Shown here: positions 22,201-34,056 of the stretch, piece by piece | How the letters are laid out: each line of letters starts with the position of its first letter | Position numbering within the stretch: position 1 is the stretch's first letter | Assembly: GCA_023053685.1 (NCBI GenBank) | Contig: JALIGW010000003.1 | Location: forward strand, 138,133,126 to 138,197,125 | DNA length: 64,000 bases | Origin: Diadophis punctatus similis | Lineage: Eukaryota > Chordata > Lepidosauria > Squamata > Dipsadidae | Direction of reading: 5' to 3' | Made by a program: the position numbers and the translations under genes | The notes under the pieces: model-generated | The model's input: only the letters and a program-made list of their open reading frames with translations | Database searches by the model: none | What the model was told of the DNA's origin: nothing

Positions 22201-23965
22201 TCCTCCTCACTACTGCGGAAGCCCCCATAGCTCTGGCGGCAAAACGTGCCGACTGAAGAGTGGCATCAGCCGAGAACTGGGCTGCGGCCAGCAACTTATT
22301 GAGGTTTTGATGAGCCCTGAGATCGGAAACAGGGAGGTGTTCCTGTTCAGATTCTGTACACTAGGGTCAAGTTTCGCTATTGGTGATAGGGCTCGAAGCT
22401 CAGCGGCCGTCGGAGTAAAGGTTGCTGAGGCCTGTGAGACAGGAGCCCCAGAAGCCACTTGACAGGGAGGAACCTCCCAGATGTCATTGTCCGCTATGGT
22501 CAGATTTGGATTGTCCAAGGACAGAGCTTCAGAGGGGTGTAGAGAGGCCACTTCAGCTAGACTAATGTCCTGGTCACTCCTGACCGCTGGAGTGGGGTTA
22601 CCTTGGCGAGCCTGATGAGGCTCCTGACAAGTGTGGCTAGACTTGGAGCAAATCTTGTTGAGCGCCTTGGCCCTGCGGCTCTCATCCCTCTGTGTTGCCC
22701 TGGAGACCTTGGGAAGGTCGACAGAAGTAGAGGGATGCTGCTTGTGGAGCCTCTCCTTATGGGAGGATGACATGGCCGTCTCAGTAGAGTCTCCTGGACC
22801 GAGACCGCAGCCTGCTTAGACTGCTTTTTGGCAGTGCGGCTTTTATGGAGTTTACTGCCAACCACCACCATTTCGAAGCCTCAAAGGAAAGCGACAGGGA
22901 ATAAACGATAAACGGCCTTGGCTGTTTTGAAATGGCCGCTTTCCCTCATAAAATGGCCACCGCTACACTCAAATGGACTTTGCTGGTGTAAAATGGCCAC
23001 TGCCCTAATCAAGATGGCCACCGCTACACTTGGGCTGCCTTGGTTGGTGTAAAATGGCATCCACCACACTCAAAATGGCCACCGGTGCTGTCAATGTGGT
23101 CACCGCCCCGCAGAATGGCCTCCGATGAATAAAGATGGCTGCCTCCTCACAATATGGCCAATTCAAAATGGCCACCGCTGTCACGTTCGTGCCTGCTTTA
23201 TAGGTAAGGCACGCGGACTGACAGTCTCAATCCAGGAGTGTAGGAGAGGAGTGCCTATAGCAAGGCCGACAAGGTATAACGAGGCTGGCAACGAGAACGC
23301 CAAATATACGGGTGGCAAACGCCAGCCTGTGGGGCCAAGACCCCTATGCCGGAGGGCAGATGACAGCCAGCTGCTCGAGCGCGATAGCTCCTGTGGCGAT
23401 AGTCCAAGTCCATGCTGCCACCCCATAGCCGAGTGGCAACGGAGCTCAAGACTCCCCTGGCCATTGGACATATGAGCGCAACAGCTCCAGTGACAGAGAA
23501 CAACGAACTCTGACAGCAAGCGTCTAAAAACAAGTTAAACACTGTTGAGGCCAGGCCTCTACGCCTCACACGGAGCCGGAATGAAACTAGCAGAGCAAGC
23601 TCCTGAGGCCAAAATCGGAAGGGAACCCCCCCCCCCATATTCTAATGGCTCTTGGCTCGGCAAGCGGAAAGAGCCCAAGCCCTCACCGTGCTCGACCCAG
23701 TGACTCCGGATGAAATGCAGGTCAGCTGGGGAGAACAACTCACGTGTAGAAAAAACTCGATGACAGACATGGTGAAAAACACCTCACAAGAATGGGAGCA
23801 GGAAAATCATGCGTCCTATTCAGGCCGAGGACTGAGTCAAAGAGGGGGAATTAAGACAGGAGGATGAAGATATACAATTTGACAGACTTAGTCCTCATTG
23901 GCTGAAGGGACGGTGTCATCCCATTCTTGGAGGTTAGCTCCACCCACTATGGAGAATGGTTCTTT
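22200..23965 (-). mobile_element. Unclassified retroelement leader (gag-like frame)
   Basis: A GC-rich block whose minus strand has an untranslated-looking leader (23965 to about 22900) and then an open frame at 22773-22210 (187 residues). The frame is Ser/Pro/Lys-rich, with no enzymatic motif, and contains QASATFTPTAAELRALS. A related phrase, EATFTPTIAGLR, is encoded at 55297-55073, so both are copies of one family. Low-complexity gag-like frames of this kind occur in DIRS-type and similar elements. That assignment is only a suspicion, because no reverse transcriptase or recombinase is present. Confidence 0.45.
22929..23180. repeat. Degenerate AAAATGGCCACCGC tandem repeat
   Basis: At least eight imperfect copies of (a)aaatggccaccgc occur at irregular spacing of about 25-35 bp, within the leader of the element at 22200-23965. 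Confidence 0.65.
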
Positions 23966-25315
23966 ATCTATGTAGAAAAGCCTCATTAATTCAATGTAGC
24001 AGGGGGAAAACTCAGTTTTCACTGAAAAGCTTGCATGCTTGCATTCAGATTGATAATAATTACCATTTTATTTTGTAAAAACTAAAAATATATATTTTCT
24101 TAGTCACAACAAATTCACAGATATTTCTGGCTGCACCTGTGTTAGCTAAGAAAATTTCCTGATGTCAGGAAATTCACTCCATTTCAGTGTGAGGCATTGC
24201 ACAGCCTTTTTTGGGTGGTTTTTTTTGTTTCTTCTGATAGATTTATCTTTTGCAAAGAAAGCATAGTTTAAGATAAAGGAAATTTGGCTGCTGCATAGAC
24301 TTATTATTGAGTATGATAAAAAATCATAAAAAAATAATTGATTTTAAAAAGTATGAGCACGTTATAAAGAAATCCACAAAATATGAACATTTGACAGAGA
24401 CATTTGGCTCCTTGCGGTCACATCATGTAAATAACATTGGGCTTTTCATATGATAAGCCACTTGATATTGAATTGATATGCTCTTCTCCTGATGTCACGT
24501 CAAAAGGTATTAGATGATTATTTTTGCAGTCTCTAAATGATCAGAAGAGTTAAGCGTATACATGTGGATACACATAGTTACTAAAGAAGTTGAGCATAAC
24601 ATAGCCTGGTTTTGTTAGGCTGTCAGAGGGAAGTGATCACCAAAACAAAATTGGGTAAATTATGCATCTTGAGAGATCTGACTTTTTTCTTCTTGTTATG
24701 TGTGTCTTATTCCAAAACTGTCATAAAATCAAACCATCACAGGTTCATTTTGTTTTGTATTATTCTGGGCCACAAATGATTTGACACCAAAAGGGACATG
24801 TTTGTTTTAGTTAAAAGCCAAACATTATGTATTTATCTAGGTCACTGGGGCATGTTTCATTTGAAATAGCCACCACAACTTGGCCACCTCATGCTTTGCT
24901 TCCTTTATGTATATACTGGATAGTTGTACAAATTAGTCTCATTTTTCCTGTGTTGCTATAAAAAGCTAACAGGAATTTTCAGCAATGTGCTGTGATAACA
25001 AACAACATAGCAGCAGCCAATTACAAGGCAAGCTGCTGTATATGAGCGTTTCACCACATGGAGCAATGGCCATATAGATATTATTACAAGCAGCCATTTT
25101 GTGGGAAGAAATATTGGAAAACAACAAGATTAGAGCTGTGTAGCCCTTTAGACTCAAAGGCACAAACTATTTTGGAGCAGAAGGAAGGAAGCATAACAAT
25201 ATGTCTACAACACCTTAAAGCAGCTAGATCTTTTCCCAATATCACACAGTGATTCTCCCAAAGACACATTAGTTTAAGAAGATGCAAGCAGTGGCTATGT
25301 TAAAACCAGTAATGT
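23966..25315. other. AT-rich intron, nothing recognised
   Basis: No repeat family, exon or unusual composition is apparent. Confidence 0.4.
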
Positions 25316-25320
25316 TTCAC

Positions 25321-25810
25321 TGTTGTCAGCTTCCCAGGCAAACCAGGCAGGAGAGACAACTGAATGAGCTAATTCTACTTTATTGGAAGGTTACATTAAA
25401 GGAATCTTGTAAGTCTGAAAATATAAATCTCCCACCATCACTTTTGACAGTCTGACATATTAGATTGGATCATTTTAAACTTTATTCGTTCATTAAGCAG
25501 TTGTGGTCTCCTTCCCCTTTTATCCGATTGTTTCCTGAGCCGCATCTCTTCCTCATGTCCCTCAAGGTCATTCCCACATACCCCATCCAATGCCCCATAG
25601 CAGCTTTCAGTCTTTCTATCTGAAACCATACAGATTTAAAAAATAGATTAAGACCATAGAATCTGTCCCTGTGTTGTTTTTGCAGTTGCAAGTTCTGATT
25701 CCCCCCAAAAATACCCTGAAGTGAGCACTGAACATCTGCTGGCAAGTCTTTAAAGAGGCAGCACCTTTTGATGGGATTAAGCAGCTGTTTTAATGTGTTG
25801 CCAAAACACA
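25321..25810 (-). mobile_element. Probable solo LTR (490 bp)
   Basis: The element begins TG and ends CA on either strand and is flanked by the 5-bp duplication ttcac (25316-25320 and 25811-25815). Read on the minus strand, an AATAAA signal (about 25384-25379) lies about 60 bp from the 3' terminus, where an R-U5 boundary is expected, and the end reads gaagctgacaaca. No internal retroviral genes are adjacent, so it would be a recombined solo LTR. The family is unknown. An open frame inside it is treated as chance. Confidence 0.6.
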
Positions 25811-25817
25811 TTCACAT

Positions 25818-26405
25818 TTTTAAATTTTATTTAAATATTTATATGATTGCCCATCTTACAATACTAACTATGGGTAGAATACATAAATTAACACACTAAC
25901 TAGAACCTGCATCCCATAGTGCCCAAAACAATAATCCCTATCACAAAAAACACATCAACAGCAGCAAAGCTCGTCTAACCTTCTGACCCAAAGACAGCCA
26001 GGTCTTCAGTCTCAAAAAAGTCAAAAAGGGCCATCTAGATCTCCAGGGAGATATTGCTACAGAGAAGGCCCAAGCCCAGAGTCCTACAAGATGACACCGA
26101 CAGAAGAAACCTGAAGCATACTTTCGCTGCTAGATCTGGTGGGCTGAGCAGAGACCATGGAAATTAGATGAACCCACAAACAGCCTGATCCTACATCATG
26201 TAGGGCTTTATAAGTGACAGGCATCTCTTTCAATTGCACTCAGAAGACTACAGGCAGCCCATCCAGCTTAAAAAAACAGCAGCGTCACATGCACATAATG
26301 AGAAATGCTAAAAGTTGCTGGTGCATTGTTTTCAAGGGCAGCTCCACGCAGAGTTTATTACAATAATCCAAACATGTCTGAACCCAGAGACATTTTTAAT
26401 TAATT
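25818..26405 (-). mobile_element. L2/CR1-group LINE 3' end, diverged
   Basis: On the minus strand there are remnants of the sequence seen in other L2-group copies (tctgggcttgggccttctctgtagc, gactgaagacctggctgtc). An AT-rich tail follows, with gatgggcaatcatataaatatttaaa, the usual terminal motif. It is heavily mutated. Confidence 0.6.
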
Positions 26406-26651
26406 CAAAGCACTATGTAACTTTACTCTTAAAGCTTACTCTTAAGAAAATTTACTAAAACATACTCCAGTAATCCTAGCAGAGCCAATAAGGGCACTAA
26501 CTCAAAAACAATAGGTAGTCCTCAATTTACAACCATTCCTTTAGTGACCGTTCAAAGTTACAACAGCACTGGGGAAAAAAGGCTATTTTCACACTTATGA
26601 TTGTTACAGCATCCCTATGGTTACGTGATCAAAATTTAGGCACTTGGCAAT

Positions 26652-26745
<94 letters not shown>

Positions 26746-26884
26746 CCGTATTTATTTATTATTTATTATTTATTATTTATTATTTATTATTTATTATTTA
26801 TTATTTATTATTTATTATTTATTATTTATTATTTATTATTTATTTATTATTTACTATTTACTATTTACTATTTACTATTTACTA

Positions 26885-26931
<47 letters not shown>
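26652..26931. repeat. (TTTA)n / (TTTATTA)n / (TTGA)n compound microsatellite
   Basis: The expanded 3' tail of the LINE at 26652-27342. Blocks in order are TTTA, then a TTTATTA-like heptamer, then TTTACTA, then ten or more TTGA units. The shift of unit along the tail suggests successive slippage and mutation. Confidence 0.95.
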
Positions 26932-26935
<4 letters not shown>

Positions 26936-27342
26936 ATATGCCGCCCTACTCCCTGGGGACTCAGGGCGGTGTACAACATGTAAAGAACAACTATAAAAAA
27001 CAATGTCAATAAGAAAACAAATAATAAGAGTTTAAATTAAAAAAAATATTCAATGCATACATTCATGGGGGAGACCTAAGGTATTAATGGTCTCCAATCA
27101 CCCTGCCTGCAGGAAGAGCCATGTCTTAATGGCTTTTCGGAAGCCCAGCAAGGTGGGGATAATTCGGATCTCTGGGGGTAGTTGGTTCCAGAGAACAGGG
27201 GCCCCCACAGAGAAGGCTCTCCCCCTAGGCCCCGCCAGCCGGCATTGTTTGGTTGACAGGACCTGGAGGAGACCCTCTCTGTGGGATCTAACCGGTCGAA
27301 GGGAAGTGTGAGGTAGGATGTGGTCCCAGAGGTACTTTAGGC
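26652..27342 (-). mobile_element. L2/CR1-group LINE 3' end, 19-bp TSD
   Basis: It is flanked by a perfect 19-bp duplication aatttaggcacttggcaat (26633-26651 and 27343-27361). On the minus strand it encodes a clear LINE ORF2 C-terminus (LWNQLPPEIR, GFRKAIKTWLFLQAG, stop), then a 3' UTR with the motif tgtacaccgccctgagtcc, then a tail of tetranucleotides expanded to about 285 bp. It is 5'-truncated but young-looking. Confidence 0.85.
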
Positions 27343-27602
27343 AATTTAGGCACTTGGCAATTGGTATATATTTATTACAGTTGCACTGGCCCCATGATCA
27401 TGTGATCATCATTTGTAGCTTTCCCAGCTGGCTTCTGACAAAGTCAATGGGGAAGCCATTTTCACTTAACAACTGCAGGGATTCGCTTAACAGTTGTGGC
27501 AAAAAGAAGGTTGTAAAATGGGGCAAAACTCGCTTCACAACTGTCTTGCTTAGCAACAGAAGTTTTGGACACAACTGTAGTCGTATGTTGAGGACTACCT
27601 AT

Positions 27603-28425
27603 ATCTAGATTTCTTATTCTGATTAAGCTACACTGAAAGACAGGCACATACAATCAATGTCATATCATTCTTCTATGACGTTAAGAATAAAACTGGAGCT
27701 CTGATCAGACAAAGGACCTATCACCTATCTAGTCTGGCATTCTGTTTCTCACTGATCAATCAGATCCTTATAAGAATGACTAGGAAGCTTTTCCCCATTA
27801 TTATTCTCGATAACTAGCCTGAAGATACACGTTGTCTCTGATATTTTAGTCAGTCTATAGTAATTATGACCAATAGTAACAGAGAGCCTTAACCTCCATG
27901 AAAACCTGTTTAAACTGGCAACTATCACTGCATTTGCAATAGCAAAATCTGTGTAAAAAATTATTTTAAGAGTCTTTCGGGATATGTTTGATTATCTTTA
28001 CTTTCAACTTTTTTTTAATCAGTCCACATGTGTTTAGTCATTTTCTTTCACAAAGTCCAAGTTTATTTTAGACTTCCTTGGAATTTCTTCAACTTGGCAC
28101 ATAAAGCTGTGGTTATTATTTTCAGCTGCATCAACAATCCAATCCAATGAATCCAGTGATAGATGCCAAATAGGATTCATCCAGGGTTACTTCCCTTATG
28201 ATGATTCCATGTACAACTGATCTATGGCACAGACATTTATGGTATCAAGTAATTGTAACTCTTTGTTATGACATGAGCATGCATTTAATAGATCTTTGCA
28301 GGTTATCTGACAGAGCATTTTATTCACAAAACAGAAATCCCTCTGGATTTGCATTTTCAAAGCTGCAGAACATCTAAAGTTCTCAAACTTACCAAGACTG
28401 TTTAAACACCTTCTGTGATCATGTA
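27603..28425. other. Intron sequence, nothing recognised
   Basis: No repeat or coding signal is recognised. Confidence 0.4.
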
Positions 28426-29032
28426 TAAGGTGACCAGACGTCCCACCTTTGGCGGGACAGTCCCGCTTTTTAATAATTTGTCCTGCATCCCGCGGCGTTT
28501 CAAAAAAGTCCTGCTTTTTAAATTTGAATTTGCCCTGCACACCCCTCTGCCTCCTGCCTCGCCTGCCAGGCGGGGAGGGAGGGCAGTGAGACGGGCAGCG
28601 GGGGTCTTGCCTGTTCGTCGCCGCAGAGCCGAAGAAGCTGGTGGCGTTCGCGGCGCGGGGCTTCCCCCGCCCGCTTTCCCCGGCCGCCGGGACGCCGCCA
28701 TTTGCGTTCTTTTGCCTTCTGTGCAAGCAGAACGCTTTGCGCATGCGCAGAGGACAAAAGAACGCAAATGGCGGCATCCCGGCGGCCGGGGAAAGCAGGC
28801 GGGGGAAGCCCCACGCCGCGAACGCCACCAGCTTCTTCGGCTCTGCGGCGACGAACAGGTAAGCCTGTGCTAGTAGGAACCCACCCCTGGCTGCCATGAA
28901 GGGGGGGTGTTTGGGGGGGGGTGCACAAAGCTGCAGGATAAGAGAGACGAACCCCTCCCGTCTTGCTCCCCTAGAAACCCTCCCCCGTCAATGGTGTCCC
29001 GCTTTACAAAAAATAAAATCTGGTCACCTTAA
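28426..29032. mobile_element. hAT-like element with GTGACCAG ends
   Basis: The ends are ataaggtgaccagacgtccc and ctggtcaccttaat. The interior is strongly GC- and CpG-rich. It forms a long hairpin: about 28609-28720 pairs with 28754-28864 (shared word gccgaagaagctggtggcg and its inverse). Flanks atcatgta and ttcatgta suggest an 8-bp duplication with uncertain edges. Open frames here are artefacts of composition. Confidence 0.7.
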
Positions 29033-29719
29033 TTTCATGTATGAATTTGGTCATGAATTCCCCAATAATCTCTGGTTTTATTTTCTAATTCACGATCAAT
29101 GGGAATGTTCTTAACTAGAGTAGTTAGTAGTGTATTACATTTCATGTAAGTTACAGTTACCTGTTCGGAGTGATCTACCCTTTTAGAGCTGTCTTTTCCC
29201 TTGTGGAAATTTCTGCTTCCCTATGCTTCTTCTTACACTTCTCCAACAATCTCCATATAGACAAAAATCATGCTCCATCTAAATAGCCTCTTCACACATG
29301 TTACTATAAATAATATGGGAAGAGGCCATAGGGAAAAGAGTTACCATGCAACCGTATTGTGTTAATTTATCTTCTCCTCTTATACACACAAAATAGAAAT
29401 GAAGTTAGGGAATATTGATTCTAAAATAGCAGGAAAAATACAAATAAGTAAAACAAAAATCAATAACTATTGTCATACTAAGCTAAATTCGGCTGCATTT
29501 TTCTTCACTAGACATAAGGCTTAGGGAACTGCACGCTTAGAAAAACACCAGACTTGGAAGTAATTTCTTACAATAATTTCATACTCCAGTTTAAAGCAGA
29601 AAGAGAACTTTAGAAGGTTCACGCACTTGTGTCAATAAAAGTACTGTATGTATCTACAAATAAAGTTAGTAGTATCTTCAGTAACACTGTAAATTCAATC
29701 TGATATCCTTACTCTTTCT
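29033..29719. other. Intron sequence, nothing recognised
   Basis: AT-rich, with no repeat or exon I can support. Confidence 0.4.
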
Positions 29720-29727
29720 CTCTAGGC

Positions 29728-30104
29728 CAGTGAGGCGAACCTTTTTTGGTTCGCGTGCCAAAAGGGTGTGTGTGCGAGCGCTAGTGCGCGCGCACATGCC
29801 CACACCCATTCCCTCCCCCCTGCATGCGCACAACCCCCCCCGTGCTGCCCCCCTGCACCTGCACGCACACACTCTGCCCCCGCGCATGCGCAAAGGCCTC
29901 ACTAAAGCATGGGACGGTAAAAAATGGCAAAACAGGCAAACCAGAAGTGCATTTTTCCGAACTTCCGGTTTGCCCGTTGGGCCGTTTTTCGCACTCTGGG
30001 GCTTTAGGAAGCTTCCCTGAAGCCTCCGGAGAGTGAAACGGCCTTCCCCAAAGCCGAAAATCAGCTGGCCAGCGCGCACGCGTGCCATAGGTTCACCATC
30101 ATGG
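29728..30104. mobile_element. hAT MITE, GTGATGGCGAACC family, copy 1
   Basis: The ends are cagtgaggcgaacctttttt and ccataggttcaccatcatgg, with a perfect 8-bp duplication ctctaggc (29720-29727, 30105-30112). The core is CpG-rich, with the paired words cttccggtttgcccgttgg and its inverse. Confidence 0.88.
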
Positions 30105-30599
30105 CTCTAGGCAGTCTAGTCTCGGTTATCAACTCTAAGTCCTCTGGCATGAAGATAGAGATCAACTCAGGCAGGTCCCAGTGGAGGTTAAATATATAAT
30201 GTTGTATACTATGGAGTGATGTAGAATATTAAGAAAGGCAGATTTTTCAGGATGCAGTCTTAGCACAAGCAAAGACATGAGTGTGTGAACTGAATAAAAT
30301 TTGTGCCAGGATGAAGCATCATCTACCTGGATGACAATATCAGTTCCATTTTACAGCTGGAAGATATGACAACAAAGAATCTCAATGATGCAAATGAACC
30401 AACCTTAAAATCAAAAAGGGAGAGTAATATGACTTTATTTATTATCTAAAATCAAAGGCGAGAGCAAACATATAACCAAACTGTAATTTAAATAAATGAC
30501 AATACTGAACTACTATTGCCTCATGACAGCACAGGGGTATACAGAATCACAGTAAGCCTGAAAACCTGAATAGGAGAAGCAAAAAGTGTAGCATATATA

Positions 30600-30977
30600 G
30601 ATAGCCCTCGGCTTATGACAACAACCAAGCTCAAAATTTCCATTGCTAAGCAAGACAATTGTTAAGTGAATTTTGACCGATTTTATGACTTTTCTTGCAG
30701 TTGTTAAGTTACTAACATGGCTGTTAAGTGACTCTTAAGTTAATTAACTTAAGTTAATTTTTCTTGTCAGAAGTTAGCAAGAGGGGATCACATGACCCCA
30801 GGACACTGCAATCATCATAAATACATGTCAGTTGCCAAGCGTCTGCATTTTGATCATGTGACCATGGGATGCTGCAATGGTTATAAGTGTGAAAAAAACA
30901 ATCATAAGTCACTTTTTACAGTGCCATTGTAACTTCAGTCTCTAAATGAATGGTTTTAAGTCAAGGACTGCCTGTAA
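30600..30977. repeat. TAGTCC-family repeat, copy E
   Basis: It starts atagccctcggcttatgacaac and ends taagtcaaggactgcctgta. The inner words ttgatcatgtgaccatggga and gttaagtgaattttgacc are present. It is nearly full length and uninterrupted. Confidence 0.75.
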
Positions 30978-31470
30978 CTTTTCCTCCCTGCAGGATAATA
31001 CTATAATATACATTTATCTTTTAAAGTTTGCAATTATGGGCTTCATTGTCCTGAAAAAGCAAACTATTCCAGAGATGCATTACATATTGTACAAAGTCCT
31101 CTTTTTTTATTTAATCAATTAACTAACCCCTGAATGCCAAGACCAGTGGAAATTGCATGTGCACCCATATATGTTCCTAATGTATATATTGATATATTTG
31201 CTAGTAATCCACATCACTTCTTGGCTCAAACTACACATCAACATTCTACAGTATTAGATTTTTATCCCTTTATTTTCTATGTTGTCTTTGTACATGCTAA
31301 TGCAATGCATCTATGGCATGGAGGCTACACTCTTGGCTACACACTTACCGGTACTTTGTATAACAAGCATACCGTATATTCCGGTGTATAAGACGACTGG
31401 GCGTATAAGACGACCCCCAACTTTTCCAGTTCAAATATAGAGTTTGGGATATACTCGCCGTATAAGACTA

Positions 31471-31733
31471 CCCCTCCTACTATCTTTCTTTTTCTTTCTG
31501 TCTTTCTTCCTTCCTAACATCTTTCTTTCTGTCTTTCTGTCTTTCTTCCTTCCTAACATCTTTCTTTCTTTCTTTCTTTCTTTTTCTCTTTCTTTCTTTC
31601 TTTCTCTCTGTCTGTCTGTCTGTCTTCCTTCCTTCCTTCCTTCCTACCATCTTTCTTTCTTTCCTTCTTCCTTCCTTTCTTTCTTCCTTCCTTCCTTCCT
31701 TCCTTCCTTCCTTTCTTCCTTCCTACACTTTAT
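31471..31733. repeat. (TTTC)n/(TTCC)n pyrimidine tract
   Basis: A compound microsatellite of TTTC, TTCC and TGTC units, lying just inside the left end of the transposon at 31372-32985. Confidence 0.95.
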
Positions 31734-32088
31734 TGCATACTTTCCTACAAGTAAGAATCCATCTGATGCCTTTGCTATGCATTTTATGACAAAGAACCAA
31801 TAACAGGAACCCTTTTCTTCTACCTTGGATTTTTTTATTTCTTCACAATTGCAAGCTTTGTGATAGACAATTAGGCAACATATGTCTTTACTGTGAAAAC
31901 TACTTTGCTCTCTGTAGAACAAATGAAGAAAGTTTCTGGCAACCCTCCAATATTGTCCAATAGGGACAATGGGATATTGAGAGAATCCCTGTCTTTGTGC
32001 TGTTTAATTTGTTGCTGCTGTAGCAGCTTCCTTGCTCCAAAGTGATATTTGTCTTTGAGTTGGTGGTTTCCATCATAGCATTGGTAAT

Positions 32089-32193
<105 letters not shown>

Positions 32194-32317
32194 CCTGCAA
32201 CCAATCCCCACCGTGGCTCCTTTCTTCCTCGCCCAGCCCTCTTCCAAGACGCCAAGTGCGGGGAACTGCACCAAGCGAGGTAGGTGGGTGGGTTGCTCCC
32301 CTCCCCTTGGAGGAGGA

Positions 32318-32783
32318 AGGAGCCTCTGTCGCTGTCTCTCGCGGGGTTCCAGCCACCCGACTGAGTCCCCGACCGCGGCACCGGCAGGGTTAACGCGCAT
32401 GGGAGGGAAGGAGAGAGCGCGCTACTGCCGCCGCTGCTACTTTCGCTGCTCCAATATTTCTTTGGTGGGCGCGCGCGGGAGGGACCGCTGAGCAGAGGTA
32501 CCCGGCGAGCGGTGTGAGAGGCGTGGGGATGCCAGAAGTGGCGGCAGCGGCGGCAGGCTCCTGCCCGCGTCTCCCACCCGCCTCTTGCCTTAAGCTGCCG
32601 GGCACCTCTGCTCCATGGTCCCTCCCGCGTGCGCCCACCAAAGAAATATCGGAGCGGTGAAAGCAGCAATGGCGGCGGTAGCGTGCTCTCTCCTTCCCTC
32701 CCATGCGCATTAACCCTGCGGTGCCGCGGTCAGGGACTCAGTAGGGTGGCTGGAGCCCCACGAGAGACAGCGACAGAGGCTCC
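32318..32783. repeat. Large CpG-rich inverted repeat
   Basis: The left arm (32318-32508) and right arm (32596-32783) are near reverse complements of roughly 190 bp. Paired words include agcctctgtcgctgtctctc with gagagacagcgacagaggct, and accaaagaaatatcggagc with its inverse. The spacer is about 85 bp. It lies near the right end of the TA-flanked transposon. Confidence 0.85.
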
Positions 32784-32987
32784 TTCCCAGCAGGAGACGC
32801 AGGTTGGCGGCGGGGCTCCGGGGCTTCTTCAGCCGCTTGGCTGGAGAACGGCGGGGATGTGGCCATGGCCGTTTTTGAGCTCCCCCCCGGCTCGGAATTT
32901 TCAGTACCCGGCGTATAAGACGACCCCCGACTTTTGAGAAGATTTTCAAGGGGTAAAAAGTCGTCTTATACGCCGGCACATACGGTA

Positions 32988-34047
32988 ATTTATAAATTTA
33001 ACAATGAAGTCACCAGGATAGATCCATTAAAAAAAATAGGCGTGAGAAAAAGTTAGTCTTAGGGCATCTGTTTTACCTCTTAAAATTCATCCTTAACTCT
33101 TAAAACGTATTCTTAAAATCTACATTTTAACCTACTTGGTGAAGCTTTGGTCTTCTCTTCACTGCCAGCTATAACAGCATTATTCCAGATTTACTTGAGT
33201 TTGAATAGTTTATTATGCCAACAAAGTCCTTTGGTTTTATTCAGTGATAGGGGCTAGTAATAGTTTGTTTAATCCCACCTTTGCCTCCTAGAATATCTCA
33301 CCAAGATCCAACTTATCTTTTAGAGTTTTAGTATTTTACTATATGAGTATTGGGTAGGGCACATAGGATGTGGAACAGAAAGTTGATTTAAAGTTGATGT
33401 AGCCATGATGCTCCCTAGTTAGAAAAGGTACCCGAGGATACCGAGTCATCTTTAAAACCATTTATTGAAATTGTATTTCAAGTATGGAACTGGGAATGAT
33501 CAGATTTACCCCTTTTATAGAGATAGCACATGTGCATAAAAATAGTTTCTGAACTCTGCTAATGTTTTAAAATATAGATGACATCAATAATATCTGAATT
33601 AGCTCTCGTTTTTCAAAAGTAGAGTTGACTTTCTATTACAGTTACAGTTTATTAGGCTAAACTACTTTTTTCTCGATCTCTTTACTTTCTTCAAGAGATC
33701 TTTCTTTTAAACAATGTGACTGACATTTGAGGTACATTCAATTTTCTTTTTCTGATTGCTCTTTCCAGCTCACAATTAATTTAATATATAGAACCAACAT
33801 GATGGATGAACAATCTTTTGTTAATGACATATCCACCAAAAGCGGGGGAAATCATCTACTCCTGTAGAAAATATCATACTGAGCCTAGGTTCAAGGCTGT
33901 ACTTTGCTTTTGAATTTAAAATTTAAATAAGTTTTACAACTGACACATCATGAAAGCTTTTAATATTTATATTACTTTCTATTTCATTTAAATTTGCTTG
34001 ACTTTATATAACTTTTTTCTCACATTTTAAAAAGATTCTTACCTAGC
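32988..34047. other. AT-rich intron, nothing recognised
   Basis: No repeat or coding signal recognised. Confidence 0.4.
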
Positions 34048-34056
34048 AGCTAAGGC

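Larger units (their letters stand above)
26511..27602. repeat. TAGTCC-family repeat, copy D, split by LINE
   Basis: Left part 26511-26651 (aggtagtcctcaatttacaacc, gatcaaaatttaggcacttgg) and right part 27343-27602 (cttggcaattggtatatatttattac, ending gttgaggactacct). A LINE insertion with a 19-bp duplication lies between them. When joined, the copy is about 380 bp, the normal family length. Confidence 0.75.

Noticed and set aside
25482..25811. 109-residue minus-strand frame
   Set aside because: It coincides with the probable solo LTR, has no recognised domain, and is most likely chance.
26597..26899. Tyr-Leu-Phe-Ile repeat protein frames
   Set aside because: Translation of the expanded TTTA tail of a LINE copy.
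28196..28928. Long overlapping open frames on both strands (up to 233 residues)
   Set aside because: They arise from the CpG-rich hairpin of a hAT-like element. Both strands are open because the arms are inverse copies, and no protein family is recognisable.
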